64,000 nt of DNA, taken from Neopararhizobium haloflavum (GTDB lineage: Bacteria > Pseudomonadota > Alphaproteobacteria > Rhizobiales > Rhizobiaceae). Where the stretch lies: NCBI RefSeq assembly GCF_002750855.1, contig NZ_NWUC01000004.1, positions 124,001 through 188,000 of the forward strand, read 5' to 3'. Every line of letters starts with the position of its first letter. The stretch's first letter is position 1. Below are positions 29,060 through 39,098 of the stretch, piece after piece. The translations under genes and the position numbers were made by a program. A model generated the notes under the pieces. It saw only the letters and a program-made list of their open reading frames with translations, ran no database searches and was not told the DNA's origin.

Positions 29060-30760
29060 TCAGTCGGGGCGCGCCGGCCGGCGCCGTGTCCACACGGAGA
29101 GCGCGAGCAGCGCAAGGATCCCGACAAGGCTGGCACCATGGCCGAAACGTTCCTGCCAGAGCGGCGTCATGGTGAGCGCGATGCGGTGACGCCCTGGCGG
29201 AACGCCGACCGTCAGCGCCGGCACATCGGCGGACAGTTCACCGAGCGTTGCCGCCGGCCCACCTTCGTCCACATCCCACCCCGTATAGACGAATTTGCGC
29301 ACGAGAATTCGCAGATCCGTATCAGCGGTGACCGCCAACGCGATCGCCCGTGGCTCCCAGCGCTCGACCTGGACTGTCCCCGCGCCGGCGACGACGGCCG
29401 CATCGACGCCGTCCGGCAGCAGGGTCTCCAGATCATCCGGCGCGGCCAGCCGGTATTCCGGCGCGTCGAATGGGATGGCGATGACCTTCTCGATCGGCGT
29501 GTACCACGCCGGCAGATCGCGCAGCAGCGGGACGGTCAGGCTCGTGAAGAGGCCGATATTGACGAAGAGCAGCACCGCGAGGCTCACAGCGCTGACCGTC
29601 GCCCCGAACGCTGCGCCAAGATGCCGCCCGCGCGGCCATGCAGCGAGCGACAAGCCGACGGCCAGGGCCATGAGCAGTGTCTGCACGACCATCATGCGCC
29701 AGGGGAACTGGATCTTGTTGAGCGGCGTGTCCCACTGCCAGAAGAAGGTGCTCGGCGCAGCCATCAGGAAACTCACCGCGAGCACGGCCACGAGGACGGC
29801 CAGGGCCGTGAAGCGGTGCAGCGCGTTTTCGCCGAACAGCGCCATTGCGGCACAGGCAAGACAAACCAGAAGCTGCGCCGAAAAGGCGTAGGTCAGACTG
29901 CGCTCGATCTCGGGATCGCGCCAAGGCTGCCCGAAGAACAGCCATTCCTCGCTGAAGAAGTGCGGCTCGAACAGCATCGCATTGTTGATGTAGCCCTGAT
30001 GGCTAAGGGCCGTGCCGAGGTAGAAGCCGGCAAGGCATGCGCCGAGCAGGCAGGCGAGAAGGATTTCTCGCAACGCATCGACGCGCCTGTCGCGCAGATC
30101 GAGGACACCGGCGTAGGCCACATAGAACGGTACCAGCACCAGCGATGACGGCGCATGCGTCAACAAGAGCCCGGCGATCGAAAGGGGCAAGCCGATGCGG
30201 ACGGCGAGCCGCCGCTCTCGCGCGATGTGGAGCAGCATCAAGGTGAGCGGCGGCCAGACAAAGGCCGCGAGTTCGGCAAGGGCGAAGCGGTGATACGCGT
30301 CGACATAGAGGTGATAGGGGCTGAGCACGTACGCCAGGGCGCCGAGACATGCGGCGAACATTCGACCGTCCAGCGCCCGCACAAGCCAGAAATAGGCTGC
30401 CGCACCCGAAATGGCCATGGTCAGCGCGATTACCCAGGCGAGCCGTGCCGGTATGGCTTCAGGGTCGGGAGCGACTATGCCCAGCGCAGCACCGAGATAG
30501 TGCACCACCGGCGGATAGATGAAGAAGGCGGGGCTGCCGAAGCCGTAGTTCAGATCCGACAGCCAGCGCGGATAGAGATCGCCGGAAAAAAGCATCTGGG
30601 CGAACTGATGCTGCCACAGGGCATGGATCAGCGCGTCATGTGCGGGGAACATGTTCTCCTTGACGAGAAGCGGTGCCACCGATGCAACGGCCACGAGGCA
30701 GATCAGAAGCAGATAGACTGGCGTTCGCGGGCGCGTCGTGGTTGTCATCAAGGCCTGCAT
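29060..30760 (-). CDS. PTPS-related multi-spanning membrane protein (GT-C-like)
   Basis: A 566-residue protein with about a dozen hydrophobic spans and a C-terminal extracytoplasmic domain followed by one last span (GHGASLVGILALLALSVW). The first loop contains HDALIHALWQ and YPRWLSDLNYGFGSPAFFIYPP, the hallmark of the '6-pyruvoyl-tetrahydropterin synthase related' membrane family, which resembles GT-C glycosyltransferases. No pterin chemistry is implied by that name. A histidine-aspartate pair in the first loop would be the catalytic candidate if it is a lipid-linked sugar transferase. A start four codons in (MTTTTRPRTP) is equally likely. No sugar-pathway neighbours are present. Confidence 0.75.
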   Translation of the reverse strand: MQALMTTTTRPRTPVYLLLICLVAVASVAPLLVKENMFPAHDALIHALWQHQFAQMLFSGDLYPRWLSDLNYGFGSPAFFIYPPVVHYLGAALGIVAPDPEAIPARLAWVIALTMAISGAAAYFWLVRALDGRMFAACLGALAYVLSPYHLYVDAYHRFALAELAAFVWPPLTLMLLHIARERRLAVRIGLPLSIAGLLLTHAPSSLVLVPFYVAYAGVLDLRDRRVDALREILLACLLGACLAGFYLGTALSHQGYINNAMLFEPHFFSEEWLFFGQPWRDPEIERSLTYAFSAQLLVCLACAAMALFGENALHRFTALAVLVAVLAVSFLMAAPSTFFWQWDTPLNKIQFPWRMMVVQTLLMALAVGLSLAAWPRGRHLGAAFGATVSAVSLAVLLFVNIGLFTSLTVPLLRDLPAWYTPIEKVIAIPFDAPEYRLAAPDDLETLLPDGVDAAVVAGAGTVQVERWEPRAIALAVTADTDLRILVRKFVYTGWDVDEGGPAATLGELSADVPALTVGVPPGRHRIALTMTPLWQERFGHGASLVGILALLALSVWTRRRPARPD

Positions 30761-30883
30761 CGAATGGTTGGCGTCGTGAAGGCTGTATAGAATGGGCAGG
30801 TCCCCGGGGCCAGAGACGGCCGGCGCCGCCCGTCAATAGCGCGCTTGTCGAGCCGCCCGCCACGCCCCAACTGGCAACTGCCA

Positions 30884-32416
30884 TCAAGCCCGATCTTCAA
30901 AGCGGAATGAGAGCGTTCTGCCGGTCAATTTCGCCAGTTGCTGAAGCCGGCCCTCAAGACGTTCGCCCTCGAACGGTCCCAAACCTTTCGGCACCACGAA
31001 GACCAGCGATCCCGCCGCGCCATCTTCGCCTCGTTCGACCTTCAGGCGGGGGATGACACCCGGCATCGAAGCGGAGAAGAGATAGACGACCCGGAGCAGA
31101 CCGCCGAGCAGCTTGGCGCATTCAAGCAGACGCGGCGTCGCCACTGCGGCGAGCGGGCTCGTCGAGCCGTTGTCGTTGAGCCCTTCGAACCGATAGTAGT
31201 TGGCCAGCGCGATATAGGCTCGGCCGGCATGCGTGATGCCGGTGAACGAGCCGTGAGCGATAATATTGAGCGCCTGCAATCCGCGATAGTCAGGATGGGC
31301 CCGCCAGCTGATATCCGCCATCAGGCAGGCGGCGCGCCGGTAGCGCCCCTCCTCCTCGGTCTCGTCCATGCCGAACGCTTCGAACACGCCGCCGGTCCAG
31401 TCCGCCAGTTCCCGCGCGTGTTCGGGCGAGCGGGCGCGCAATATCGCCAGTTCGCCGGCAGCGGCCAGCAGCGGATCGCGGGCTTTCTCTTCATCGTCGA
31501 GCAGCGAAAAGAGGTAGCCTTCCCTCACCCCGAGCGCGGAAAAGGCAACCGACTTCGGCTTCATCCTTGTCAGCGTCTCGCGCAGGGAGACCGCGCCGAA
31601 TGGCAGAAGGTTGCGCCGGCTCTTGGACACCACGCGCATGGCGTCATGCTTGGCATATTTTCCGCGAATGACGTCGCCGAGAAAATCTTCGGCCTCGGAC
31701 GCCGACAATTGGTAGGCCTGCATCATGTGCAACGGATAATCCGTCACCTCCATGTGCAGGCGCGCGAGGTTTCGCCAGGTGCCGCCGACGCAATAGAAGG
31801 TGCGATCGTGTCCAGCCTCCAGCATGTCGGCTTTTTCGATGTGCTCGCGCGCGAACCGGGCGGCCTTGCCAACGTCGTTGTTGGACATTTCCGCAAGACG
31901 AAGCCCGCCAAGCGGCAGGGTGATGCCGTGTCCGATGCGGTCGGCCAGAACGTCGACCAGTTCGAGCGAGCCCCCGCCGAGGTCACCGGCGATTCCATCA
32001 GGATCATGAAAGCCCGAAATTATGCCATAGGCGGAATAGCGCGCTTCCTCCTCGCCGGTGAGGATGCGAATCTGCGTGCCAAGGATCGCCTCGGCTTCTT
32101 CCACAAAGGCGGGTCCGTTCTCCGCCTCTCTGGCAGCGGCGGTAGCAAGGACATGGATGCGCGTCGCCCTCGCCTGTTCGGAGAGCGCGCGAAAACGACG
32201 CAGCGCCGAGAGCGCGCGCGCGATCCCCTCCTCGTCCATACGGCCATTCTGGGCGAGCCCGCGCCCCAGCCCGCACAGAACTTTCTCGTTGAAGAATACG
32301 GCCGGCGAACGGCTGAGGCCTTCGTAAACCACGAGGCGAACCGAGTTCGATCCGATATCGATGACCGAAATCGGATGAATGCCCGGCAAGCGTCCGCGCG
32401 CTTCAGATTCCACCAT
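30884..32416 (-). CDS. ppx: Exopolyphosphatase (Ppx/GppA family)
   Basis: Removes terminal phosphates from inorganic polyphosphate or from pppGpp. The 510-residue protein has the sugar-kinase/actin-like core: SVIDIGSNSVRLVVYEG near residue 18 (phosphate loop 1), ILTGEEEARYSAYG and GDLGGGSLELVDV (loop 2). A helical C-terminal part resembles the HD-like domain of Ppx. It begins 12 bases after the ppk1 stop on the same strand, so synthesis and breakdown of polyphosphate are encoded together. Confidence 0.93.
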   Translation of the reverse strand: MVESEARGRLPGIHPISVIDIGSNSVRLVVYEGLSRSPAVFFNEKVLCGLGRGLAQNGRMDEEGIARALSALRRFRALSEQARATRIHVLATAAAREAENGPAFVEEAEAILGTQIRILTGEEEARYSAYGIISGFHDPDGIAGDLGGGSLELVDVLADRIGHGITLPLGGLRLAEMSNNDVGKAARFAREHIEKADMLEAGHDRTFYCVGGTWRNLARLHMEVTDYPLHMMQAYQLSASEAEDFLGDVIRGKYAKHDAMRVVSKSRRNLLPFGAVSLRETLTRMKPKSVAFSALGVREGYLFSLLDDEEKARDPLLAAAGELAILRARSPEHARELADWTGGVFEAFGMDETEEEGRYRRAACLMADISWRAHPDYRGLQALNIIAHGSFTGITHAGRAYIALANYYRFEGLNDNGSTSPLAAVATPRLLECAKLLGGLLRVVYLFSASMPGVIPRLKVERGEDGAAGSLVFVVPKGLGPFEGERLEGRLQQLAKLTGRTLSFRFEDRA

Positions 32417-32428
32417 AGAGTGCTTGCT

Positions 32429-34663
32429 TCAAGACTTGTTGCCAGAGACCCATCCGGCAATCAGTTTCGGGGCGCTGGAATTCAGGGCTTCTCCGCGCCC
32501 GGACAGGCTCGGATTGGTCATGAAGTAGACCTGCGCATTGAACGGTTCTTCACCCGGGCGCACCTCCATCCGGCGTGACGTCCCGTCCTGCAATATCTCG
32601 TAGCTCTGCTGATTATCAATGAGGTTCCCGAGCATAATCTGCGAAAGCACCTGCTCATGCACGGTCTTGTTGGTGAGTGGAACGAGCGTCTCGACGCGGC
32701 GATCCAGGTTGCGCGGCATCATGTCGGCCGAACCGATATAGACGAAGGCGTTTTCCGAAGGCAACCCATGACCGTTGCCGAAGCAGAAGACGCGGCTGTG
32801 CTCGAGGAACCGCCCGACGATCGACTTGACGCGGATGCGTTCCGACAGCCCCTGCACCTGCGGGCGAAGGCAGCAAATGCCGCGAATGACGAGGTCGATC
32901 TCGACGCCCGCCTGGCTCGCCCGGTAGAGCGCATCGATGATGTTGGGGTCCACCAGCGCGTTCATCTTCATCCAGATCGCCGCGGGCCGCCCAGCCTTCG
33001 CATGGCCGATCTCGCCCTCGATATGTTCAAGGATGCGTGCGCGCAGGGTCAGCGGCGAGACGGCAAGGCGCATGCTCTCCTGCGGCTCGCCATAACCCGT
33101 GATGAAATTGAATACGTGGGCGACGTCCTGGGCAATCCTCTCGTCGCAGGTGAAGAATGACAGGTCCGTGTAGATCTTGGCCGTCACGGGATGATAGTTG
33201 CCGGTGCCGAGATGGCAGTAGCTGACGAGGCCTCTGTCTTCCTTGCGCACGACGAGCGACATCTTGGCGTGGGTCTTCAACTCGATGAAGCCGAAAACCA
33301 CCTGCACCCCTGCGCGCTCCAAGTCGCGGGCCCAGCGGATGTTGGCCTCCTCATCGAAGCGCGCCTTCAGTTCGACAAGGGCCGTCACCGACTTTCCCGC
33401 GTCGGACGCGTCGATCAGCGCCCTGACGATCGGGCTGTCGTTGGAGGTGCGGTAGAGGGTCTGCTTGATGGCGAGTACGTTGGGGTCGCGTGCCGCCTGG
33501 AAAAGAAACTGGGCCACCACATCGAATGATTCGTATGGGTGGTGGATGACGATGTCCTTTTCCTTGATCGCCGCCAGGCAATCGCCGGCGTGATCGCGCA
33601 CACGCTCGGGAAAACGCGCATTGTAGGGCTCGAAGCGCAGATCCTCGCGCGGCGCCTTGACGATCTCGGATATCGTATTGAGCGCAAGCAGGCCCGGCAG
33701 GACGGCAACGCGGTTCGCTGCCACGTTGAGCTCGTGCACGACGAACTGGCGCAGCGTCTGTGGCATTTCGGAGTCGAATTCGATCCGGATGACCGACCCG
33801 CGCCGCCGTCGTTTCAATGCGCTCTCGAACAGCCGGACAAGGTCCTCCGCCTCCTCCTCCAGTTCGATATCGCTATCGCGGATGATGCGGAAAGTGCCGG
33901 AGCCCTTGACTTCATATCCGGGAAACAGCCGGCCGATGAAGAGGCCGATGACGTCCTCCATCGTGATGTAGCGGATGCGCTGTGTGCTGTCGGGCAGCCT
34001 TATGAACCGGTCGAGCGCCGTTGGGATGCGCAGCAACGCGGTCATCGGCTCGCGATCGGACTTGCTGACGAGCTGGAGGCCGATCGAGAAGCCGAGATTG
34101 GGAATGAACGGGAACGGGTGCGCCGGGTCGATCGACAATGGGGTTAGGACGGGGAAGATCGACCGCAGGAATTCGTCTTCGAGCCAGGACCGGTCGTCTG
34201 CCGACAATTTGTCGGCGCGTACGATGTGGATATCCTCCTTGGCGAGATACTGCTGCAGCACGGCCAGAGACGCCTGCTGCTCCAGCTGCAGCTTGTCGAT
34301 CTCGCTCAGCACCATCTCCAATTGCTCGTTCGGCGTGCGCCCATCGGCGGAGCGGTTCGAGATGCCTTCGCGCACCTGACCTTCGAGGCCGGCCACACGG
34401 ACCATGAAGAATTCATCGAGATTGGCAGCCGAAATCGACAGGAAGCGCACCCGCTCCAGAAGTGGATGCGAGACGTTCTGGGTCTCCTCGAGCACACGCC
34501 TGTTGAACTGCAGCCACGAAAACTCGCGGTTGACGAAACGTTCCGGGCTGGCAAACAGCGCCTCGTCCAGCTCACTGGCCGACAACCCGGCCTCCCTGTC
34601 GCCTGGCTCCAGACTGTCTGCCTCGATACCGCTCAACGTCGTGTCTTCGTCTGTCTCGTTCAT
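32429..34663 (-). CDS. ppk1: Polyphosphate kinase 1
   Basis: Builds polyphosphate chains from ATP. The 744-residue protein starts [12 protein letters not shown] and has an acidic leader of about 40 residues before the family's opening [19 protein letters not shown]. The catalytic histidine lies in [15 protein letters not shown], and downstream phospholipase-D-like motifs include [15 protein letters not shown]. The frame is open 30 codons further upstream, but that part is arginine- and cysteine-rich without similarity. It follows hdaA by 86 bases and precedes ppx by 12. Confidence 0.95.
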   Translation of the reverse strand: MNETDEDTTLSGIEADSLEPGDREAGLSASELDEALFASPERFVNREFSWLQFNRRVLEETQNVSHPLLERVRFLSISAANLDEFFMVRVAGLEGQVREGISNRSADGRTPNEQLEMVLSEIDKLQLEQQASLAVLQQYLAKEDIHIVRADKLSADDRSWLEDEFLRSIFPVLTPLSIDPAHPFPFIPNLGFSIGLQLVSKSDREPMTALLRIPTALDRFIRLPDSTQRIRYITMEDVIGLFIGRLFPGYEVKGSGTFRIIRDSDIELEEEAEDLVRLFESALKRRRRGSVIRIEFDSEMPQTLRQFVVHELNVAANRVAVLPGLLALNTISEIVKAPREDLRFEPYNARFPERVRDHAGDCLAAIKEKDIVIHHPYESFDVVAQFLFQAARDPNVLAIKQTLYRTSNDSPIVRALIDASDAGKSVTALVELKARFDEEANIRWARDLERAGVQVVFGFIELKTHAKMSLVVRKEDRGLVSYCHLGTGNYHPVTAKIYTDLSFFTCDERIAQDVAHVFNFITGYGEPQESMRLAVSPLTLRARILEHIEGEIGHAKAGRPAAIWMKMNALVDPNIIDALYRASQAGVEIDLVIRGICCLRPQVQGLSERIRVKSIVGRFLEHSRVFCFGNGHGLPSENAFVYIGSADMMPRNLDRRVETLVPLTNKTVHEQVLSQIMLGNLIDNQQSYEILQDGTSRRMEVRPGEEPFNAQVYFMTNPSLSGRGEALNSSAPKLIAGWVSGNKS

Positions 34664-34749
34664 CGGTGTGGCCCGGCCTGGTCTCCTCGTGGTGCGTCGT
34701 CGATATCGGAAACTAGCGAAGAATACATGACAACACCAACGAAGCCGGC

Positions 34750-35439
34750 TCAAGCCTCGTTCCGCAGCGCCAGCGCCTCGGCGGCAAGTTGCGTCGTGAT
34801 TTTCTGACGACGGGCAAGGGCGAGACGGTCGATCTCCGCCACCACCGCGCTTGCCGCGTCGAAGGATCGCTCCATCCGCGCCACGAGATAGGCGACGACG
34901 CGAGGTTCGACGACAATCTGGCGGTCGGAGAACAGCTTGACGATGACCTGGCTCAAGAGATCGTCATCTGGCTCGCCGATCTCCGCGACCGTGGCCGCTT
35001 TCAACCGGGAGCGAAGATCCGGCAAGGTGACGGGCCATGCCGCTGGCCAAAGGCGTCCGGTCATCAGCATGGTGGTGCCGTGCTGGCGCACCGTATTGAG
35101 CAGATGAAAGAGCCGCGTCTCGTCGAGCGGCTGACGATCGACGTCCTCGACGAGGACATGGCGATCCGCAGCGGCCGCGATGTCGAGGGCTTCGGCCCTC
35201 AGCGTGACGGCATCGGATCGCTGCTGCCAGATGGTCGCGAGGTGAGTCTTGCCGGCACCGCGCGGTCCGCACAGGACGATGATCGGAGACGCCCAGTCCG
35301 GCCATCTGTCGATGATCGAGATGGCGGCCGTCAGCGGATCGGAGATGATCAGATCCTCGCGCGTGCGGGCAACGCCATGCCCGAGATCGAGCGGCAGTTG
35401 TTCGGGCCCCTTGCGCGTGTGCGCCCTGCTGGCGGCCAT
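34750..35439 (-). CDS. hdaA: HdaA-type regulator of replication initiation (DnaA AAA+ homologue)
   Basis: A 229-residue protein that in relatives promotes hydrolysis of DnaA-bound ATP after initiation, preventing over-replication. The N-terminal QLPLDL (residues 14-19) is a sliding-clamp-binding motif. A Walker A follows as [11 protein letters not shown], a Walker B-like HVLVEDVDR and a lid helical region, while the DnaA DNA-binding domain IV is absent. It starts four bases after the AI-2E-family permease stop, and ppk1 lies 86 bases downstream. This neighbourhood is conserved in many alphaproteobacteria. Confidence 0.92.
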   Translation of the reverse strand: MAASRAHTRKGPEQLPLDLGHGVARTREDLIISDPLTAAISIIDRWPDWASPIIVLCGPRGAGKTHLATIWQQRSDAVTLRAEALDIAAAADRHVLVEDVDRQPLDETRLFHLLNTVRQHGTTMLMTGRLWPAAWPVTLPDLRSRLKAATVAEIGEPDDDLLSQVIVKLFSDRQIVVEPRVVAYLVARMERSFDAASAVVAEIDRLALARRQKITTQLAAEALALRNEA

Positions 35440-35443
35440 GGTT

Positions 35444-36577
35444 CTACTCCGGCTTCCGCTTCTGAACCGGCTCGACAGGTGTCGGCCCGGTCAGCGGCGC
35501 ACGAGGCGCGAAAAGATCGCTTTCCAGATATCGGCGCAGCGCAAAGCGCACCAGAACGCCGACAGCCGCGGCGGCGGGCACCGCGATCAGCATGCCGAGA
35601 AACCCGAACAGCGAGGCGAAGGCGAAGAGTGCGAACATGAGCCAGACGGGATGCAGACCGACGCTCGATCCGACAAGCTTCGGCTGCAGGATGTTGCCCT
35701 CAAGGAACTGCCCCGCAAAGAACACCCCGGCCGTGGCCAGTATCCAGATGTAGTCCGGCCAGAACTGCACCACCGCGACGCCGACCGAGAGAATGAGCCC
35801 GATCATCGAGCCGACATAAGGAATAAAGCTGATCAGGCCGGCAAACATGCCGATCAGCAGACCGAAATTGAGGCCGACAAGACTCAAGCCGATGGCGTAG
35901 AACAGGCCAAGGATAATGCAGACCGTGCCCTGCCCCCGCACGAACCCGGCGATGGCGCGATCCATGTCGCGCGCAATCTCGCGGACATCCTCGACGTGGT
36001 TTCGTGGAACCCAGCTGTCGACCTTCTCGACCATGCGGTCCCAGTCGAGCAGGAGATAAAAGGCGACCACCGGCGTGATCACGAGAAGGGCGACGATGTT
36101 GATCACCGCCATGGAGGATGTCCAGATCTGACCGGCAAGTGTGCCGACCAGACCGGCGCCTTGCGAAATCAGGCCCGTGAAGCTCTCACGCAGACCGGCG
36201 ATCTGCTCCTCCACCCAAGGTGGCAGCAGGTTGCCATCGGCCTTGGTGATGAGATCCTGCAGTTGCGCAACATATTCCGGCAAACGCTGGCCGAACTCGG
36301 CCGCCTGGCTGATCAGTACGGGAATGACGATCATCAGCGTCAGGACAAAGACAAGGATGAAGGCAAACAGGATGAGAATGGTCGCCATCAAGCGGCTGAC
36401 GCCCAAGCGCTGGAGGCGGTCCGCTACGGGATCAAGGAAATAGGCCAGCGCCATGCCGGCGACGAAAGGCAGCAGAATATCGCGAAAAAGAACAAGAAAT
36501 CCGATCGATACGACGAGTGCGATGAGCCAGAACGTGGCTTGCATGCGCAGCGAAGCTCGATTGAACTGAGTGGCCAT
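35444..36577 (-). CDS. AI-2E-family (PerM/TqsA-like) membrane transporter
   Basis: A 377-residue protein with about eight membrane spans and a large loop around residues 125-230. Family features include FVAGMALAYFLDPVADRLQRLG near residue 40 and the C-terminal LVGSSVGLHPVWLMFALFAF. The family exports autoinducer-2 in one case and is uncharacterised in most. I begin at MATQFNRASLRM because AGTGAGG lies just upstream and the start falls 11 bases after the preceding gene. A longer frame would overlap that gene. It is followed four bases later by hdaA. Confidence 0.88.
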   Translation of the reverse strand: MATQFNRASLRMQATFWLIALVVSIGFLVLFRDILLPFVAGMALAYFLDPVADRLQRLGVSRLMATILILFAFILVFVLTLMIVIPVLISQAAEFGQRLPEYVAQLQDLITKADGNLLPPWVEEQIAGLRESFTGLISQGAGLVGTLAGQIWTSSMAVINIVALLVITPVVAFYLLLDWDRMVEKVDSWVPRNHVEDVREIARDMDRAIAGFVRGQGTVCIILGLFYAIGLSLVGLNFGLLIGMFAGLISFIPYVGSMIGLILSVGVAVVQFWPDYIWILATAGVFFAGQFLEGNILQPKLVGSSVGLHPVWLMFALFAFASLFGFLGMLIAVPAAAAVGVLVRFALRRYLESDLFAPRAPLTGPTPVEPVQKRKPE

Positions 36578-36588
36578 GCTTCGCCTCA

Positions 36589-37134
36589 CTATTCTGCGTC
36601 GAATGACCCCGACATGTGACGCAGCCAGTCCATGAGATAGGCCGCTGCCGACAGCACGGTCAAGACTGCCACCGCGCAAAGCAGGATAAAGCGAAGGTCG
36701 CCGATCTCAGCCGAAAAGGCCAGTTCAGCAAGCACGAGCAGTGCGAGCGCGATCTGGAAAGCCGTGTTGGCCTTCGACACGAGAATTGGGCGCATGGCGA
36801 CAGGCTTGTGCAGCAGCGAGGAGACGACGACCGCGGCCATGATGAGCAGATCGCGCGAGACGACCATGACAACAAGCCAAAGCGGCAACTCGCCGAGATA
36901 GCCGAGCATGACGAAAACGCTGACGAGCAGGAGCTTGTCGGCGATCGGATCGAGATAGGCGCCCAGTTCCGATCTCTGATCGAAATGCCGGGCGATGAAG
37001 CCGTCGATCCCGTCGGATATGCCGGCGGCAAGGAAGAGCGCGAACGCAAGATCGAGATTGCCCAGCAGCATGGCGTAGACAAAGGCCGGCACGCACAGCA
37101 GCCTGGCGACCGTAATGAAATTGGGTATCGTCAT
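36589..37134 (-). CDS. CDP-alcohol phosphatidyltransferase family protein
   Basis: A 181-residue inner-membrane enzyme that transfers a phosphatidyl group from CDP-diacylglycerol to an alcohol. The core CDP-alcohol motif is seen in SDGIDGFIARHFDQRSELGAYLDPIADKLLL, cut by family spacing into D-G-x-x-A-R, G and D-x-x-x-D. About five hydrophobic spans are present. A second enzyme of this family (the more canonical PgsA) is encoded at 48.1 kb, so this one may make a different lipid such as cardiolipin or act on another alcohol. It heads the run to the permease and hdaA and is divergent from purM. Confidence 0.87.
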   Translation of the reverse strand: MTIPNFITVARLLCVPAFVYAMLLGNLDLAFALFLAAGISDGIDGFIARHFDQRSELGAYLDPIADKLLLVSVFVMLGYLGELPLWLVVMVVSRDLLIMAAVVVSSLLHKPVAMRPILVSKANTAFQIALALLVLAELAFSAEIGDLRFILLCAVAVLTVLSAAAYLMDWLRHMSGSFDAE

Positions 37135-37338
37135 CGCTTGTCTCTACGAGGCGGACGCGATCGGGCGCAAGGTATGCCTCATGCACATCAATTCGGGCCT
37201 TTTCCGGTACGTTGCAAGTGCACCGCTGCAACGTGAGCGGCAAATCCACGGCTTCGCTTCGTGCGTTCCCTTGCGCTTGCCCGGCGGCCATGGCATTGCC
37301 ACGCCATCATTTCAGAGCGGCGTGATGGGAGTTCGACG

Positions 37339-38412
37339 ATGAGCGAGGCCGAGGGCGCGAAGGGCCTGACCTACGCCGATGCGGGGGTCGACATCGACGC
37401 CGGCAACCTGATGGTGGACAAGATCAAGCCGCTCGTGCGGTCAACGCGGCGCAAGGGAGCGGATGGCGAAATCGGCGGCTTCGGCGGTCTGTTCGACTTG
37501 AAGGCCGCCGGCTTTTCCGACCCGATCCTCGTGGCTGCCAATGACGGCGTCGGTACGAAGCTGAAGGTGGCCATCGAAGCTGGAAAGCACGACACGGTCG
37601 GCATCGACCTCGTCGCGATGTGCGTCAACGACCTCGTCGTTCAGGGTGCGGAGCCGCTGTTCTTCCTCGACTATTTCGCGACCGGCAAGCTCGACCCCGA
37701 GCAAGGCGCCGCCATTGTCGGCGGCATCGCCGAAGGCTGCCGCATGGCAGGCTGCGCGCTGATCGGCGGAGAGACCGCTGAAATGCCGGGCATGTACGCC
37801 GCGGGCGACTACGATCTTGCCGGCTTCGCGGTCGGGGCGGCAGAGCGCGGCTCGTTGCTTCCCAGTGCCAATCTGGCCAAGGGCGACGTGATCCTCGGAC
37901 TTGCTTCGTCGGGTCTCCATTCCAACGGCTATTCGCTGGCGCGCAAGGTGGTGCAGAAATCGGGCCTCGCCTGGATCGACCCGGTGACTTTCGGCGAAGG
38001 CATCACCCTTGCCGACGCGCTTTTGACGCCGACGCGCATCTATGTGAAGCCGCTCCTGGCGGCAATCCGCGAGACAGGCGCCATCAAGGCCATGGCGCAT
38101 ATCACCGGTGGCGGCTTTCCGGAGAACATTCCACGGGTATTGCCGCACACCCTGTCCGCCGAAATCGATCTCGATCGCATCTCGCCGTCGGATGTCTTCT
38201 CCTGGCTCGCTGAAACTGGCGGCATTGCCCCGCATGAGATGCTGCGCACCTTCAACTGCGGGATCGGCATGGTCATCGTGGTCGCACAAGAAGACGCAAG
38301 CGCGGTCATCGCAAGCCTGACGGCGCATGACGAGGTGGTGGTGCCGCTGGGGCGCGTGGTCGAGCGCGGCGAGAGCCAGGGCGTGATCTATACGGGACAT
38401 CTGGCACTGTGA
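37339..38412 (+). CDS. purM: Phosphoribosylformylglycinamidine cyclo-ligase
   Basis: Fifth step of purine synthesis: ATP-dependent closure of the imidazole ring to give AIR. The 357-residue protein opens [19 protein letters not shown] and carries GGFGGLFDL, the ATP-binding [14 protein letters not shown], and [21 protein letters not shown]. The chosen ATG avoids a 26-codon upstream stretch without similarity. The purN GTG lies within the last bases of purM (GTGA), so the two are coupled. The 204 bases upstream, shared with the divergent CDP-alcohol transferase gene, contain no other gene. Confidence 0.96.
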   Translation: MSEAEGAKGLTYADAGVDIDAGNLMVDKIKPLVRSTRRKGADGEIGGFGGLFDLKAAGFSDPILVAANDGVGTKLKVAIEAGKHDTVGIDLVAMCVNDLVVQGAEPLFFLDYFATGKLDPEQGAAIVGGIAEGCRMAGCALIGGETAEMPGMYAAGDYDLAGFAVGAAERGSLLPSANLAKGDVILGLASSGLHSNGYSLARKVVQKSGLAWIDPVTFGEGITLADALLTPTRIYVKPLLAAIRETGAIKAMAHITGGGFPENIPRVLPHTLSAEIDLDRISPSDVFSWLAETGGIAPHEMLRTFNCGIGMVIVVAQEDASAVIASLTAHDEVVVPLGRVVERGESQGVIYTGHLAL

Positions 38413-39080
38413 CAGCGGTCGAAAAACGACGCGTTGCCGTACTGATCTCCGGCCGCGGCTCGAACATGGAGGCTCTCTACCGTGCCTGCACGATGAGCGA
38501 TCATCCGGCCGAAATCATCGCGGTGCTTTCGGACAGATCAGATGCGGCAGGGCTTGAATTCGCGCGTTCGGAAGGACTGGTGGCCACCGCCGTGCCGCGC
38601 AGCGGCTTTTCCAGCAAGGCCGAACACGAAGCGGCGATGCTCTCGGCTCTTGATGAGGCGCGCCCGGATTTCGTCTGCCTGGCCGGCTATATGCGGCTGC
38701 TCTCGGCCGATTTCGTGGACCGTTTTTCCGGTCGGATGATCAACATTCATCCCTCCTTGCTGCCGCTCTATCCCGGTCTCGACACCCATCAGCGTGCGCT
38801 CGACGCCGGCGCGCTCGTTCACGGCTGCAGCGTGCATTTCGTCACAGCCGGCATGGATGAGGGGCCGGTGCTCGCGCAGGCTGTGGTTCCGGTCCTGCCA
38901 ACCGACGATTCGTCGACGCTGGCGGCCCGCGTCCTCAAGGCCGAACATCGGCTCTACCCGCATGCCCTGAGGCTTCTGGCATCTGGAGCGGCGCGAATGG
39001 ACAAGGCAGGCCGCGTCCAGCTTTCAGGTGACATCGCCAGCGATGGTGATGCATTGCTGATCTCGCCAGGGCACGCCTGA
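38409..39080 (+). CDS. purN: Phosphoribosylglycinamide formyltransferase
   Basis: Transfers a formyl group from 10-formyltetrahydrofolate to GAR in purine synthesis. The 223-residue protein starts with GTG overlapping the purM stop. Motifs are [16 protein letters not shown] for phosphate binding, [13 protein letters not shown] with the catalytic histidine, and [19 protein letters not shown] with the catalytic aspartate. The order purM-purN is standard. It ends 18 bases from the convergent molybdopterin oxidoreductase gene. Confidence 0.95.
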   Translation: MTAVEKRRVAVLISGRGSNMEALYRACTMSDHPAEIIAVLSDRSDAAGLEFARSEGLVATAVPRSGFSSKAEHEAAMLSALDEARPDFVCLAGYMRLLSADFVDRFSGRMINIHPSLLPLYPGLDTHQRALDAGALVHGCSVHFVTAGMDEGPVLAQAVVPVLPTDDSSTLAARVLKAEHRLYPHALRLLASGAARMDKAGRVQLSGDIASDGDALLISPGHA

Positions 39081-39098
39081 AGGCAGTGCAGCCGGCCT

